DNA of 64,000 bases from DAISJM01 sp036821485 (GCA_036821485.1 DAISJM010000011.1:1-64000); one strand, 5' to 3'; counted from the stretch's first letter, positions 42,956-52,063 are shown. Translations and numbers: made by a program. Notes: generated by a model not told the origin, from the sequence alone.

Positions 42956-43501
42956 ATGAAGCACCGCAACGTTTCCGTACTACTGATCGCACTGCTCGCT
43001 CTGGCCACCGGCGTACAGACCACCCAGGCGCGAACCCGCTGGTTCCGCCGCGCCGACAAGAACAAGGATGGCGTCGTGACCAAACGCGAGGCGAATGTCG
43101 ACCGCGCCCAGATGCACGAGCGCGCACGCGTTGACCGCCCGTGGGAGGCCCGGGCCGACGTCAACAATGACGGCCACGTGGACAGGGCCGAGTTTCACAA
43201 GTACCGCGCCAAGATCATGGACACCGACGGCAACGGCAAGATCACCGACGATGAGCGCCGCGCCTTCTGGCACGGCTGGTCCTGCAAGGTGGATTCCGAC
43301 ATCGAGAGGAAATATGACACCAACCACGATGGCATCCTCACCTACAACGAGGCGCGGGTGCTCATGGAGGATCGGCTCGCGGTCATCCGTACCGACGGCA
43401 AGGCCATCGTCAATACACCGCTGGAAGCCGAATTCGACGCCAACGACGACGGCGTGATCGACGCTGAGGAGGCGGAAGACCTCAGGGCCGCACTCAAGTA
43501 G
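42956..43501 (+). CDS. Exported EF-hand calcium-binding protein
   Basis: A 181-residue protein with a Sec signal (ends TTQA). Five EF-hand-type loops are visible: DKNKDGVVTKRE, DVNNDGHVDRAE, DTDGNGKITDDE, DTNHDGILTYNE and DANDDGVIDAEE. It probably binds calcium in the envelope or outside. GGGAGG precedes the ATG. It follows the flavoprotein gene by 67 bp with a leader hairpin between, and converges on the nitroreductase 3 bp away. Partner unknown. Confidence 0.88.
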   Translation: MKHRNVSVLLIALLALATGVQTTQARTRWFRRADKNKDGVVTKREANVDRAQMHERARVDRPWEARADVNNDGHVDRAEFHKYRAKIMDTDGNGKITDDERRAFWHGWSCKVDSDIERKYDTNHDGILTYNEARVLMEDRLAVIRTDGKAIVNTPLEAEFDANDDGVIDAEEAEDLRAALK

Positions 43502-43504
43502 CCG

Positions 43505-43999
43505 TCAGAATTTCTCCCAGTGCAAAACCTTGGAGAGGTCCCTCTTGGGATACTCTTTGACTTCGCCGTCGGCATAGCCCAATGCCACGAGCGAGATAAG
43601 GTTGCAGTCCTGCGGCATCGCCAGGAACGCACTGATCGCCGCACCATAGGGCTTCTTGTCGCCGGCCACCCAGCAGGACTGAACACCCAGCGCGGTCGCT
43701 GCGACTAGAATATTCTCCGTTGCCGCGCAACCGTCTTCCAGATAGTACTTCGTGGCGCGACAATACACGGCGATGCAGGCTCCCGCGTCGGCGATAAACC
43801 GTCCGTGGTCCGTCAGATCAGCCACATGCTGCAGCCGTTCGCGATCAGTGATGACCACAAACTCCCAAGGCTGTTCGTTTCGCGCTGTCGGCGCCAGCCG
43901 CGCCGCATCCACGATCTTCTCCAGCACCTTCACCGGCACCGGCTTCTTCAGAAACTTACGCACGCTGCGCCGCACACCAATCGCTGTCAACGCGTCCAT
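43505..43999 (-). CDS. Nitroreductase-family FMN protein
   Basis: A 164-residue protein: the FMN motif RRSVRKF near residue 10, APTARNEQPWEFVVI (about 37-51), and the C-terminal ALGYADGEVK. These short enzymes reduce nitro groups, quinones or enones with NAD(P)H. GAGGAG lies 7 nt before the ATG at 43999; the upstream extension is not supported. It is convergent with the EF-hand gene. Confidence 0.9.
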   Translation of the reverse strand: MDALTAIGVRRSVRKFLKKPVPVKVLEKIVDAARLAPTARNEQPWEFVVITDRERLQHVADLTDHGRFIADAGACIAVYCRATKYYLEDGCAATENILVAATALGVQSCWVAGDKKPYGAAISAFLAMPQDCNLISLVALGYADGEVKEYPKRDLSKVLHWEKF

Positions 44000-44125
44000 G
44001 GTCCGCTCCTCTCCATGTCTGCACCACCCTGACAATCTACAACCTGAAGGGGCTGTCATCGAGTGTTTTTCGCCTCATCCGGTTTTGGTTGACGCCCCGC
44101 GACCAATTCCCCAATCTCACTCACC

Positions 44126-45403
44126 ATGCATCCGTCGCTGACACCGATTTTTATATTCATGGCATGTTACGTGCTGTTCGTGGCCTTGCCGCGATGGCGA
44201 TCGGCAACCGCCTGCGCCGGCGCCCTTGCGCTGGTGTTGACCGGCAACCTGACTTTGCACCAGGCTCTGTTCGAGAAGATCAGTTGGAACGTCGTGGCGC
44301 TCTTCTTCGGCACGCTTGTGCTGGCAGAACTCTTCATGCAATCGCGCATGCCCGCCGTCATGGCCGAAGGCCTTGTCCGCCGCATGCGCACGATGCGCGG
44401 CGCCTTGCTCGCCGTATGCGCCCTCTCGGGATTCATCTCGATGTTCGTGGAAAATGTCGCCGTCGTCCTGCTCGTGGCACCGGTCGCACTCAGTCTCGCC
44501 GACAAGCTGAAGATTTCCCCTGTTCAACTTCTCATCGCCATCGCCGTGAGTTCCAACCTCCAGGGCACCGCCACGCTCATCGGTGATCCGCCCAGCATGA
44601 TTCTCGCCGGCTACCTGAGGATGACGTTTAATGATTTCTTCATCTACCACGGCAAAGCGGGCATCTTCTTTGCCGTGCAAATCGGCTGCGTGGCCTCCCT
44701 GCTCATGCTGGCATGGCTGTTCCGGAAACACGGCGAACGGATAGAAGCCATCAAGCAGGAGACGGTCCGCTCGTGGGTCCCCACGGGCCTCATGCTGGCG
44801 CTCATTCTCGCGCTGGCCACCACCTCGGTTTTTGACCCCGACTTCAAGTGGCTCGCCGGCACCATCACCATGACCCTCGCCGTCGTCGGCCTCACCTGGT
44901 ACCGGCTCGGGCCCCGATGGAATACGGTCCGCAACTTGGTCCGCACGCTGGACTGGGACACCACGTTTTTCCTGATCGGCGTCTTCGTCATCGTCGGCGC
45001 GCTGAGCGATTCCGGCTGGCTCGATGTCGCCGCCAAATGGATATCCGCCCACGTCGGCAGCAACCTGCTGTCCGCCTTCATCGTCATCACGGTGGTCGCC
45101 ATCCTCGTGTCCGGCTTTGTCGACAATGTGCCGTTCCTGATTGCCATGATTCCCGTCGCTCAGAAAGTGGCCGACTCGATGCAGGCGCCCATACCCGTGC
45201 TCATGTTCGGCCTACTGATCGGCGCCTGCCTCGGCGGCAACATCACCCCCATCGGCGCTTCGGCCAACGTCGTTGCAATGGGGATGCTGAAGAAGCGGGG
45301 TTACCTGGTGACCTTCCGCGAATTCATGGCGGTTGGCGTTCCGTTCACCGCGGCGGCCGTGGTCGCCGCATGCGCATTCGTCTGGTGGACTTGGGCGCCC
45401 TGA
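44126..45403 (+). CDS. ArsB/SLC13-type ion transporter (IT superfamily)
   Basis: A 425-residue membrane protein with about 11 hydrophobic spans. Motifs typical of the ArsB/NhaD/CitM group: ENVAVVLLVAPVALSLADKL, AVSSNLQGTATLIGDPPSM and, in the second half, GFVDNVPFLIAMIPVAQKV and LIGACLGGNITPIGASANVV, an inverted-repeat pair of NxxP-type elements. Substrates in the family include arsenite, sodium/proton and dicarboxylates; no arsenic genes are adjacent, so the ion is undetermined. It converges on the MFS gene with 5 bp between. Confidence 0.85.
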   Translation: MHPSLTPIFIFMACYVLFVALPRWRSATACAGALALVLTGNLTLHQALFEKISWNVVALFFGTLVLAELFMQSRMPAVMAEGLVRRMRTMRGALLAVCALSGFISMFVENVAVVLLVAPVALSLADKLKISPVQLLIAIAVSSNLQGTATLIGDPPSMILAGYLRMTFNDFFIYHGKAGIFFAVQIGCVASLLMLAWLFRKHGERIEAIKQETVRSWVPTGLMLALILALATTSVFDPDFKWLAGTITMTLAVVGLTWYRLGPRWNTVRNLVRTLDWDTTFFLIGVFVIVGALSDSGWLDVAAKWISAHVGSNLLSAFIVITVVAILVSGFVDNVPFLIAMIPVAQKVADSMQAPIPVLMFGLLIGACLGGNITPIGASANVVAMGMLKKRGYLVTFREFMAVGVPFTAAAVVAACAFVWWTWAP

Positions 45404-45408
45404 TCGAT

Positions 45409-46647
45409 TCAAGTGGCGGAACGCTGAAGCCTCTTCACGGCAAACGAAATCGCGGGGATCAGGGCAACGTATAAGACCGCACCCGTGAAGAAGACCGTCC
45501 GGATATCCCACCGCGCAGCCACAACGCCGCTGACCAGCGGCGCAACGATCCAACCGATGGAGCGCGCTGTGCCCGACCACCCAAACACGAGCCCACGCCG
45601 TTCCGGCGGCGTAATCTTCGCCAGCCAGATCTGAAACACCGGATCCAGGCCGCCCGCACAGAACACCGTCCCGAATCGTGCCGCGAACAGCAGTCCGAAC
45701 CCCGTCGCCAATCCTTGCGGAATCATCAGCAGCCCGGCACCCAGCGCCGAGAGTTTGCCGATACGCGGCGGCGAAATACGGTCCGCCAACCGGCCCAGTA
45801 ACGGCCCCGCCATCAACCCGGCTATGCCGCCCGCCGCACTCAGGGAACCCGTCCACATCGACACTCCTCGCAGCGAACCGTGGATGTCCTGCACCAGCAA
45901 CGGCAGAAAGGCCGAATCGAATTGGCGCACAAAGGCCATGGCGATGATGAGCACGAGAATCGGCATCACCGCCATCATCTCGTGCGCCGCCGGCTTGAGC
46001 CGTACTGAAACCTCTTCCTCATCGCGCTCGCGATCGACACTCTCCGATGTCCCAAACAACACCAGCAGGCCCGCGGCAAGCAGCAACCCACCGCCAGCCA
46101 AGAAGGCATATCGAAACCCCAGCAGGTCCGCCACGAACCCTCCCGTGAACGCCCCCACCATCCCGCCCGAATATACCGCCGCGCTCAGCGCGCCGAGCGC
46201 GAGCCCGCTTCGATGCTCAGGCGTATTCACGGAAACCATCGTCTGCGCCGCCGTCATCGTGCCGGTGAACATTCCCTGCATCAGTCGCAGTAGCACCAAC
46301 ACCTCGACGCTTCGCACCACGCCCATCAGCGCCACGACCACCGCCCCCGCGAAGTTCGCGCGCAGCAGCATGATCCGCCGCCCGTACCGATCCGCCAACG
46401 CCCCCCACACCGGCGAGAATACCGCCAGCGTGAGCGGCGTCGCCGCCGCGAAAACAGAAATCCACAACTTGAGCCGGACCGGGTCCGTCACCCCAAGATA
46501 CTGGATGTAATACGGCGCAAACGGCATCGCAAAGGAGAAGCCCATAATGGACAAAAACTGCGAAAGCCAGATCACGGCCAGGTTTTTCTTCCAGTTCACC
46601 CAAGACTCCATCACGGATCGCTTTGCCATTGATTGGCGCGCCCGCAT
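45409..46647 (-). CDS. Major facilitator superfamily drug-type exporter
   Basis: A 412-residue, 12-span permease. The loop 2-3 signature is GALADRYGRRIMLLRA (about residues 85-100), with a matching GRLADRISPPRIGKL in the second half, and the antiporter-like region GALSAAVYSGGMVGAFTGG. It resembles the TetA/multidrug exporters. The start is uncertain: ATG at 46647, 46629 or 46611 are all in frame and none has a good Shine-Dalgarno. It is divergent from the HAD gene. Substrate unknown. Confidence 0.87.
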   Translation of the reverse strand: MRARQSMAKRSVMESWVNWKKNLAVIWLSQFLSIMGFSFAMPFAPYYIQYLGVTDPVRLKLWISVFAAATPLTLAVFSPVWGALADRYGRRIMLLRANFAGAVVVALMGVVRSVEVLVLLRLMQGMFTGTMTAAQTMVSVNTPEHRSGLALGALSAAVYSGGMVGAFTGGFVADLLGFRYAFLAGGGLLLAAGLLVLFGTSESVDRERDEEEVSVRLKPAAHEMMAVMPILVLIIAMAFVRQFDSAFLPLLVQDIHGSLRGVSMWTGSLSAAGGIAGLMAGPLLGRLADRISPPRIGKLSALGAGLLMIPQGLATGFGLLFAARFGTVFCAGGLDPVFQIWLAKITPPERRGLVFGWSGTARSIGWIVAPLVSGVVAARWDIRTVFFTGAVLYVALIPAISFAVKRLQRSAT

Positions 46648-46695
46648 TCGTCATTCTTACCCGCCTCAGTAGTCCTGAGAAAGGGTAACCGCGAA

Positions 46696-47430
46696 ATGCC
46701 GATCGACAAGAAATCTATCAAGGCCGTCGTATTCGACTACGGCAACACGCTGATCGAGTTCAGCCCGACCCAGGTGATGTATTGCGACATGGCCCTGTCC
46801 AATGCGTTGCACCGGCTTTTCGGCAAGCATGACATGGAGACGTTCAAAGCCATCCGCGCGCGTAATCGCCTGGCCCCCTACTCGCTCCATCCGCCCGAGT
46901 TCAAAGAGAACAACATGGTCGAGATCACCACCGATCTCGTGCGCGATCTCTATGGCGTCGAGCCCTCGCCCGAACAACTCGCCGAATTGCTCCGCGTCCG
47001 TTTCGACATCTTCGTCCGCATCGTCCGCGCACCGGATTATGTGATCCCCCTGCTGGAGAAGCTCGGCCGCAAGTATCGACTCGGTGTGCTTTCGAATTAT
47101 CCCGACGGCGCCGCCATCCGCCAGAGTCTCGCCGCCAACAAGCTGGATCGCTACTTCCAAGCCGTCGTCGTCTCCGCCGACCTCGGACTGGTCAAACCCC
47201 ACCCCGTGCCGTTCATCACCATCCTCAAACAACTTCGCGTCGGCGCAAGCGAGGCGGTGCTGATCGGCGACAATTGGATGGGCGACATTCAGGGGGCACA
47301 CCGCGCCGGCCTCAAGGCTGTCTTCACCTCGCAGTGGCAATCGGTGGAGAATCTCCCACGGCAACCGGGCGATACGGAACCCGACGCGACCATCTCGCAC
47401 CTGACGCAGCTCGAGGAATTCCTGCTGTAG
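46696..47430 (+). CDS. HAD-superfamily hydrolase
   Basis: A 244-residue phosphatase-like protein: motif I VFDYGNTLIE (nucleophile Asp; the usual second Asp is Gly), motif II LGVLSNYP, motif III lysine in LGLVKPHPVPF, motif IV GDNWMGDIQGAHRAG. Loss of the second Asp of DxD, which normally acts as acid/base, leaves activity in doubt, although FDxGNT variants are common. AAGGG precedes the ATG at 46696 by about 11 nt. It is divergent from the MFS gene. Confidence 0.85.
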   Translation: MPIDKKSIKAVVFDYGNTLIEFSPTQVMYCDMALSNALHRLFGKHDMETFKAIRARNRLAPYSLHPPEFKENNMVEITTDLVRDLYGVEPSPEQLAELLRVRFDIFVRIVRAPDYVIPLLEKLGRKYRLGVLSNYPDGAAIRQSLAANKLDRYFQAVVVSADLGLVKPHPVPFITILKQLRVGASEAVLIGDNWMGDIQGAHRAGLKAVFTSQWQSVENLPRQPGDTEPDATISHLTQLEEFLL

Positions 47431-47435
47431 ATCGG

Positions 47436-47834
47436 TCAGACGCTGCCGAGCTTCAGATCGCCGTGGATCTTGTAGACGCCACCATCGCGCGAAACATCCA
47501 ACGCGCGACCGGGGAAGGCTGTCTTCAATCCCTCGCGCAGCAGGGCCACCACCCGCTCTTCGATTTCCTCGCGCACTTCGTCGGCTACCCGGCTCAAGGT
47601 AGCCATCTGGACCTCGACCACATAACCCGGGCCATGCTGCGAACCAAAGCCCGGCGTGAAAACAGCACCGACATTGAAGAGACCGTCCGCCTCGGGGTTC
47701 GACGTGCTGCCTCGCTGCTTCCGCGACGGATGCAACGAGTACCTCGCCCCGTATTCCTCTTCCAACTGGTGATCGATCGAATCGAACACCTGCTTCAGCT
47801 GCTCTTCCCAAGCCACGGCCTTCGCATGCCGCAT
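47436..47834 (-). CDS. Hypothetical protein
   Basis: A 132-residue protein beginning MRHAKAVAWEEQLKQVFDSI with GGAGG 5 nt before the ATG at 47834. It mixes an acidic helical half (VADEVREEIEERVVALLREG) with a C-terminal strand region (RALDVSRDGGVYKIHGDLKL). No family is recognised. The frame stays open to 47993 but without a supported start. It converges on the HAD gene with 5 bp between and is divergent from the next gene. Confidence 0.75.
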   Translation of the reverse strand: MRHAKAVAWEEQLKQVFDSIDHQLEEEYGARYSLHPSRKQRGSTSNPEADGLFNVGAVFTPGFGSQHGPGYVVEVQMATLSRVADEVREEIEERVVALLREGLKTAFPGRALDVSRDGGVYKIHGDLKLGSV

Positions 47835-47970
47835 GTGCGCCTCCAAGGTTTCTTGCGAAGTATAGACACGTCCGGGGCCAAGTCCAATCCAGTGTCTTTT
47901 TCCTCTGTCGCACACCCCGATTTCGGGTATGATGTTCGAAACGGCAGACGGAGAAATCGGGAGAGCAAGC

Positions 47971-49665
47971 ATGCCGGATTCTGACGAGACCATTCCGGGC
48001 GGTCACACCCCAGCGAGCCTGACCCATGTGCAGGAAGTAATTCGCCTCATGGGCCAGATCGTAAACAACGCCAAGCTCTACGGCCCCGATCACAAGGTTA
48101 CCCAGCAGTCCCTCGAAACAGGCTACAAGTTTCTCAGCGGCGTGCTGACCACTTGCCAAGCCATCAGCCTCACCATTTCCGACGGCATACTGTTGACCGA
48201 TGGGCGCCCGATCGACACCAAGAACCCGCTCGTGGCTGCGTTTGCCAAGCAGCTCATCTCGCTCGATTCCGCAGGCTTCTCCCTGCTCGAAGGCATGACG
48301 TTCGAGGACTACGTCCACCTCATGCAGCTCCTCGGTATCCACCCTGACAAGCTGAAAGCCATGGGCAAGTTTGGGGACGTACTGGCCCAGAGCAACATCC
48401 AGGGCATCCAGGCCCGCAAGGTCTCCTACCAGCGCGTCACCGAGGAGGAAGTCGTCGTCAGCAAGGGCAAGCTCGAAGAGGCTCTTGGCGGCGGGTCCGG
48501 CGAGGGCAGCGGTGACGGCCTCGGCATCGAGCAGATCATCGCCTTCCTCAAGGGTGATGGCACCGATCAGGATGGCATCGTTGCCAGCCAGATACAATCC
48601 ATGGCCTCAGATGCCCATCAACTGGCCGATCTCATCCTCAAGGCAGCCGATGTTCGCGAGGGCTCGGAGTTCCAGGGCGGTGAAACCCTTGGCAACATCG
48701 TGGTCGGCTGTCTGCGCCGCGCGTACGATGACCTTCTCAAGGATCCCTCCGTGCGCACCCAGCAGGGCAAGAAGGAACTCATCAAGACCCTCATGCTCTT
48801 GCAGGAAGACATGATCGAAAAACTCCGCGCCGCCGGCGGTGAGAACGCCGAGGGCGCGATCGAGTCCATCCAGACCGCCGTCGATGAAATGGTCGCCGAT
48901 TTGAAGGTCGATTCCCTCGCCGCGGAATACATGAAAAAGCGCAAGGGCATCGAAAACACCGAGACGCGCATCCTCAAGTTCATCAAGGCGCATGAGGATA
49001 AGCAGGACAGCGAAGTCTTCATCGACGAATTGAAGGAACGCCTGATCGATGGCGGACTCTCGCCCGAGGGCTGGCGGGAACTCATCGTGAAAAGCGCGGA
49101 CGGCGAAGACGAGGGTGGCGGAGCCTCGCTCCCGGGCGCGGCTGAACTTACCGCCCTCCTCCAGCGACTCGACAGCACCCTCCACGAAGGCGCGGGCGGC
49201 ACAGGAGGCACGGGAGAACCCGGGTCCGGCGGTGGCATGTCCGGCCTGATCGCCGAAATCAGTGAGAACCTCGACCAGGTTACCGCCGCTGCGGAGCGAC
49301 GCCTGCAAACCATCGACCGCGCAGCAGCCGCGCTCGAAGCAATTCCCGACAAGCCCAAGGCCGACGACGTCCAACGTATCCGCGAAGCGCGGCAGCAGAT
49401 CTTTGCGGCCCTCGCAGAACTGGGCCAGGAATTCTGCCAGCCGCTTTCCGTCATCAACTCCAGTATCGAGATGATCAAGATGGGCCTGCTCGGTCCCGTC
49501 ACCGACCCGCAGAAAGAGATGCTCGACCTCGCCTTCACCAGCGGCGAGCGTCTGAAACACCTCGCCGACAAACTCCTCAGCATCACCGGCGTCCCCGAAA
49601 CCGCCACGCCGGACGCGGGGATTCTTGGCGACATCTACGACGGCAAACCGCCCCAGCAGTTTTGA
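47971..49665 (+). CDS. Large cytoplasmic protein ending in a HisKA-like helix pair without the histidine
   Basis: A 564-residue soluble protein; GGGAG lies 7 nt before the ATG at 47971. The N-terminal half (about 15-200) is helical, LTHVQEVIRLMGQIVNNAKL and ISDGILLTDGRPID, and resembles a small-ligand or hub domain; the middle is long acidic helices with Gly-rich linkers (GGGSGEGSGDG, GGTGGTGEPGSGGG). The C-terminus FAALAELGQEFCQPLSVINS and DLAFTSGERLKHLADKLL looks like a HisKA dimerisation domain in which the SHELRTPL box reads GQEFCQPL: His is replaced by Gln and no ATPase domain follows. It is probably a signalling scaffold. TATGAT at 47928-47933 may be its -10. Confidence 0.7.
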   Translation: MPDSDETIPGGHTPASLTHVQEVIRLMGQIVNNAKLYGPDHKVTQQSLETGYKFLSGVLTTCQAISLTISDGILLTDGRPIDTKNPLVAAFAKQLISLDSAGFSLLEGMTFEDYVHLMQLLGIHPDKLKAMGKFGDVLAQSNIQGIQARKVSYQRVTEEEVVVSKGKLEEALGGGSGEGSGDGLGIEQIIAFLKGDGTDQDGIVASQIQSMASDAHQLADLILKAADVREGSEFQGGETLGNIVVGCLRRAYDDLLKDPSVRTQQGKKELIKTLMLLQEDMIEKLRAAGGENAEGAIESIQTAVDEMVADLKVDSLAAEYMKKRKGIENTETRILKFIKAHEDKQDSEVFIDELKERLIDGGLSPEGWRELIVKSADGEDEGGGASLPGAAELTALLQRLDSTLHEGAGGTGGTGEPGSGGGMSGLIAEISENLDQVTAAAERRLQTIDRAAAALEAIPDKPKADDVQRIREARQQIFAALAELGQEFCQPLSVINSSIEMIKMGLLGPVTDPQKEMLDLAFTSGERLKHLADKLLSITGVPETATPDAGILGDIYDGKPPQQF

Positions 49666-49669
49666 CCGC

Positions 49670-49698
49670 TTGAAGTAGCGCCTCACTGACCGTATATT
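49670..49698 (+). promoter_or_regulatory. Candidate sigma-70 promoter
   Basis: TTGAAG (49670-49675), 17-bp spacer, TATATT (49693-49698), 43 bp before the ATG of the small exported protein. Confidence 0.55.
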
Positions 49699-49741
49699 CC
49701 CCAAGCTTTTACAAGCGGCCCAGCCGCAAAGGAGCCAACAT

Positions 49742-50359
49742 ATGCAGAAGCATTCGCGCGTTGTCGTGTCCGTACTGGTCCTGTCCCTCCTCACCGCCGG
49801 CGCATCCTTTGCCCAAAAAGGGCAACCCAGCCAGGCAGAGATGCAGCAACTCATGCAAGCCATGGGCGCCATGATGGCCCCCGGCACCAATCAAGCCTCG
49901 CTCGTGGACTTCCGCGAACTCAAGGCTCTCCTGCCTCCGGCCCTCGATGGCCTCAAACGCACCAGCGCCAGCGGCGAGAAGACCGGCGCGATGGGCATGT
50001 CCATCTCCTTCGCCGAAGGCAAGTACGAGGCTGACAGCGGCGCACGTGTCGAGATCAAGATTTCCGACAACGGCGGTTTGGGCGGCATCATGTCGTTCGC
50101 ACAGGCCGCGTGGGCGAATGCGGAAATCGATCGCGAAACCGAAACCGGCTTCGAGAGAACCACGACGTACGGAGCACACAAGGCTCACGAGGAATACGAC
50201 AACGAGAGCAAGGAAGGCGAAATCCAGATACTCGTTGGTGGCCGCTTCATGGCCGAAGTGAAAGGCAACGATATCTCGTGGGAAGCTCTTCAGGCTGCCG
50301 TCAAGAAACTCGACCTGAACAAGCTGGCAACCCTGAAGCCGAAGGCGCCAACGCCGTAA
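49742..50359 (+). CDS. Hypothetical exported protein
   Basis: A 205-residue protein: AAAGGAG seven nt before the ATG, Sec signal ending ASFAQ, then a Met/Gln-rich stretch (QAEMQQLMQAMGAMM) and a body with FRELKALLPPALDGLKRTSASGEK and EEYDNESKEGEIQILVGGRF. The layout suits a periplasmic protein of unknown function. It has its own promoter and converges on the thioesterase gene 1 bp away. Confidence 0.8.
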   Translation: MQKHSRVVVSVLVLSLLTAGASFAQKGQPSQAEMQQLMQAMGAMMAPGTNQASLVDFRELKALLPPALDGLKRTSASGEKTGAMGMSISFAEGKYEADSGARVEIKISDNGGLGGIMSFAQAAWANAEIDRETETGFERTTTYGAHKAHEEYDNESKEGEIQILVGGRFMAEVKGNDISWEALQAAVKKLDLNKLATLKPKAPTP

Positions 50360-50360
50360 A

Positions 50361-50804
50361 TCAACCTTCCGTCTTCACATCGGGCAGCAGCGCCGCGCGA
50401 AACTTTTCAGGCATCCGCGCGGGACGACCTGCGGTGTAATCGAAGAACACCATGCCGGTTTTGACCCGGGCCACTTCCCTGCCTGTGGCCCGGTGCGTCA
50501 TGCGGTAGACGAAATCGAACCCGGAACGCCTGGGATCGGCCACGGCCACCTCCACGCGTAACACGTCGCCATGCCGCGCCTGCGACTTGTACTCCACAAC
50601 GGCGTCCGACATGATCAACCCGCAGCCACCCACATCTCCTTCGCACATGTCATGCCGTTTTAGAAAACGCAGCCGCGCCTCCTGCGCGAAAAGAAGAATG
50701 GAATCGTTGCCCAGATGCTGACCGTAATTCACGTCGCCAATCCGCACCGTCAGCTCTGTTTCGAATCCAAACCGATCGGGCAGGTCGAGTTTCACGCGCG
50801 CCAT
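50361..50804 (-). CDS. 4HBT-family acyl-CoA thioesterase
   Basis: A 147-residue hot-dog protein: VRIGDVNYGQHLGNDSILLFAQEARLR (residues about 21-47) contains the 4HBT catalytic block, then VVEYKSQARHGDVLRVEV and ARVKTGMVFFDY. Relatives (YbgC/4-hydroxybenzoyl-CoA thioesterase) hydrolyse short-chain acyl-CoA. AAGGAGGGG precedes the ATG. The second 31-bp-period array begins 33 bp upstream of its start. Confidence 0.87.
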   Translation of the reverse strand: MARVKLDLPDRFGFETELTVRIGDVNYGQHLGNDSILLFAQEARLRFLKRHDMCEGDVGGCGLIMSDAVVEYKSQARHGDVLRVEVAVADPRRSGFDFVYRMTHRATGREVARVKTGMVFFDYTAGRPARMPEKFRAALLPDVKTEG

Positions 50805-50836
50805 TGAACCCCTCCTTGCAATACACGCCGGTTGAG

Positions 50837-50917
50837 TTTTTCAAACCTTGGAAACTTTTGACAGGTTTTTTCCAATCCTTGGAAAAAACGCGCCGGGATT
50901 TTCCAAGGATTGGAAAA
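50837..50917. repeat. 31-bp-period dyad array TTTTCCAA-N3-TTGGAAAA, copy B
   Basis: Three units centred at 50846 (arms TTTTTCAA/TTGGAAAC, spacer ACC), 50877 (10-bp arms TTTTTTCCAA/TTGGAAAAAA, spacer TCC) and 50908 (TTTTCCAA/TTGGAAAA, spacer GGA): exact 31-bp steps. The last unit has the opposite spacer orientation, as in array A at 23409-23540. It lies in the divergent gap between the thioesterase and the iron-sulfur operon. Confidence 0.92.
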
Positions 50918-51034
50918 AAGCCCCCTCAGCCTGCCGATATCCGACCCGCAGCGTCGCCTTTCTTTTTGTGCGTGCAGCCGCTTCCGTGTTTGTCTCAGCG
51001 CGGGCACTCCGGTAGGCTCCGACCCATAGTCCTC

Positions 51035-52063
51035 ATGGGCGCAAAACATCAAATGACGCAGCCGCGAAACAGGGTGTCATGGCAGGAACGATTCGTTGGA
51101 CTTCTCGTCCTCGTTGCCCTCGCCGGTATCGGCTACTGGGTCTACCTGAAGCAGGCGGTTTTCCATCCCGCGATCACGGTCACGCGCGCATCCCTCTCAT
51201 CGCCACGTCCCGGAGCCGAGGCCGAGTTGTACGCAACCTCCTCCTTCCTCGATCATCTTCCCAACGACCTTCAGCCGATGGGCCCCGTGGAGCAGTTCAA
51301 CAAGGACAACTTGTCGGACAAGATCGATGGGCGTGCAGAGTTGTATCTCTCGGCGGGGTTCGTACAACTGGAGTGCCAACGCTTCAGCAGCCCCACCGAT
51401 CCCACCGCGTGGATGGAGATGTACGTTTATGACATGGGAACCCCGCGGCGCGCCTTCGCCGCCTACAGTGTCCAGCGGCGCGAGGATGCCGAGCCGCTCG
51501 GTCTCACTCCGCTCGGCTACCAGACGCCCAACGCCGTGTTCTTCCAACGCGGTCGGTTCTATGTCGAAATCATCGCGGCGGCAGCCACGCCAAGAGCTGT
51601 TGCCAATCTCCAGGCCCTTGCCGCCCGCCTGCTGAACTCGTTGCCCGGCGAGGCCGAACCCATGGCCGAGTTGGAGATGTTCCCCACCAACGACATGGCC
51701 GGCGGCGATGTCATGCTGCTGCTGAGCAACGCATTCGGCTTCGATCGTTTCAGCGAAATCTTCAGCGCCTCCTATGACCTCGACGGCCGTGCACTGACCG
51801 GGTTCATCTCGTCGCGCAAGAACGAGGCGGAAGCGGTCGACCTGGCCAAGGGCTACCGCGATTTCCTGATCGCGAACGGCGGCACCGCCGAGCCCGTTTC
51901 GCTGACGATGACCAACGCGTGGCTGGTGAATCTCTTCGGCACCTATGAACTCGTGTTCACCCACGGCCGCGTCCTCGCGGGCGTCCATGAAGCCGAAACC
52001 CGCGAGGATGCCGAGAAGCTCGCGGAACAGTTTTTCGAAAAGATATTCGGAGTCACCCAGTGA
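51035..52063 (+). CDS. Membrane-anchored protein (DUF6599-like), first of an iron-sulfur operon
   Basis: A 342-residue protein with one N-terminal span (FVGLLVLVALAGIGYWVYL) and a periplasmic domain: AELYATSSFLDHLPNDLQPM, GFVQLECQRFSSP, MYVYDMGTPRRAFAAYS, and a second half repeating the theme (SEIFSASYDLDGRALTGFIS). This matches what I recall of DUF6599 proteins, which travel with DUF362 and polyferredoxin genes. The start may be ATG 51035 or 51053; neither has a good Shine-Dalgarno, and the frame upstream is the repeat array. The stop overlaps the next start (GTGA), so coupling is tight. Confidence 0.75.
   Translation: MGAKHQMTQPRNRVSWQERFVGLLVLVALAGIGYWVYLKQAVFHPAITVTRASLSSPRPGAEAELYATSSFLDHLPNDLQPMGPVEQFNKDNLSDKIDGRAELYLSAGFVQLECQRFSSPTDPTAWMEMYVYDMGTPRRAFAAYSVQRREDAEPLGLTPLGYQTPNAVFFQRGRFYVEIIAAAATPRAVANLQALAARLLNSLPGEAEPMAELEMFPTNDMAGGDVMLLLSNAFGFDRFSEIFSASYDLDGRALTGFISSRKNEAEAVDLAKGYRDFLIANGGTAEPVSLTMTNAWLVNLFGTYELVFTHGRVLAGVHEAETREDAEKLAEQFFEKIFGVTQ

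Noticed and set aside
44089..44117. Promoter TTGACG-N17-CAATCT before the ArsB-like gene
   Set aside because: The -10 box matches at only two of six bases.
47436..47993. Longer 185-codon version of the small hypothetical gene
   Set aside because: The upstream part lacks a ribosome site and overlaps the next gene's promoter; GGAGG supports ATG at 47834.
46666..48597. 643-codon minus-strand frame
   Set aside because: Runs antisense through three supported genes (HAD, small hypothetical in another frame, kinase-like protein).
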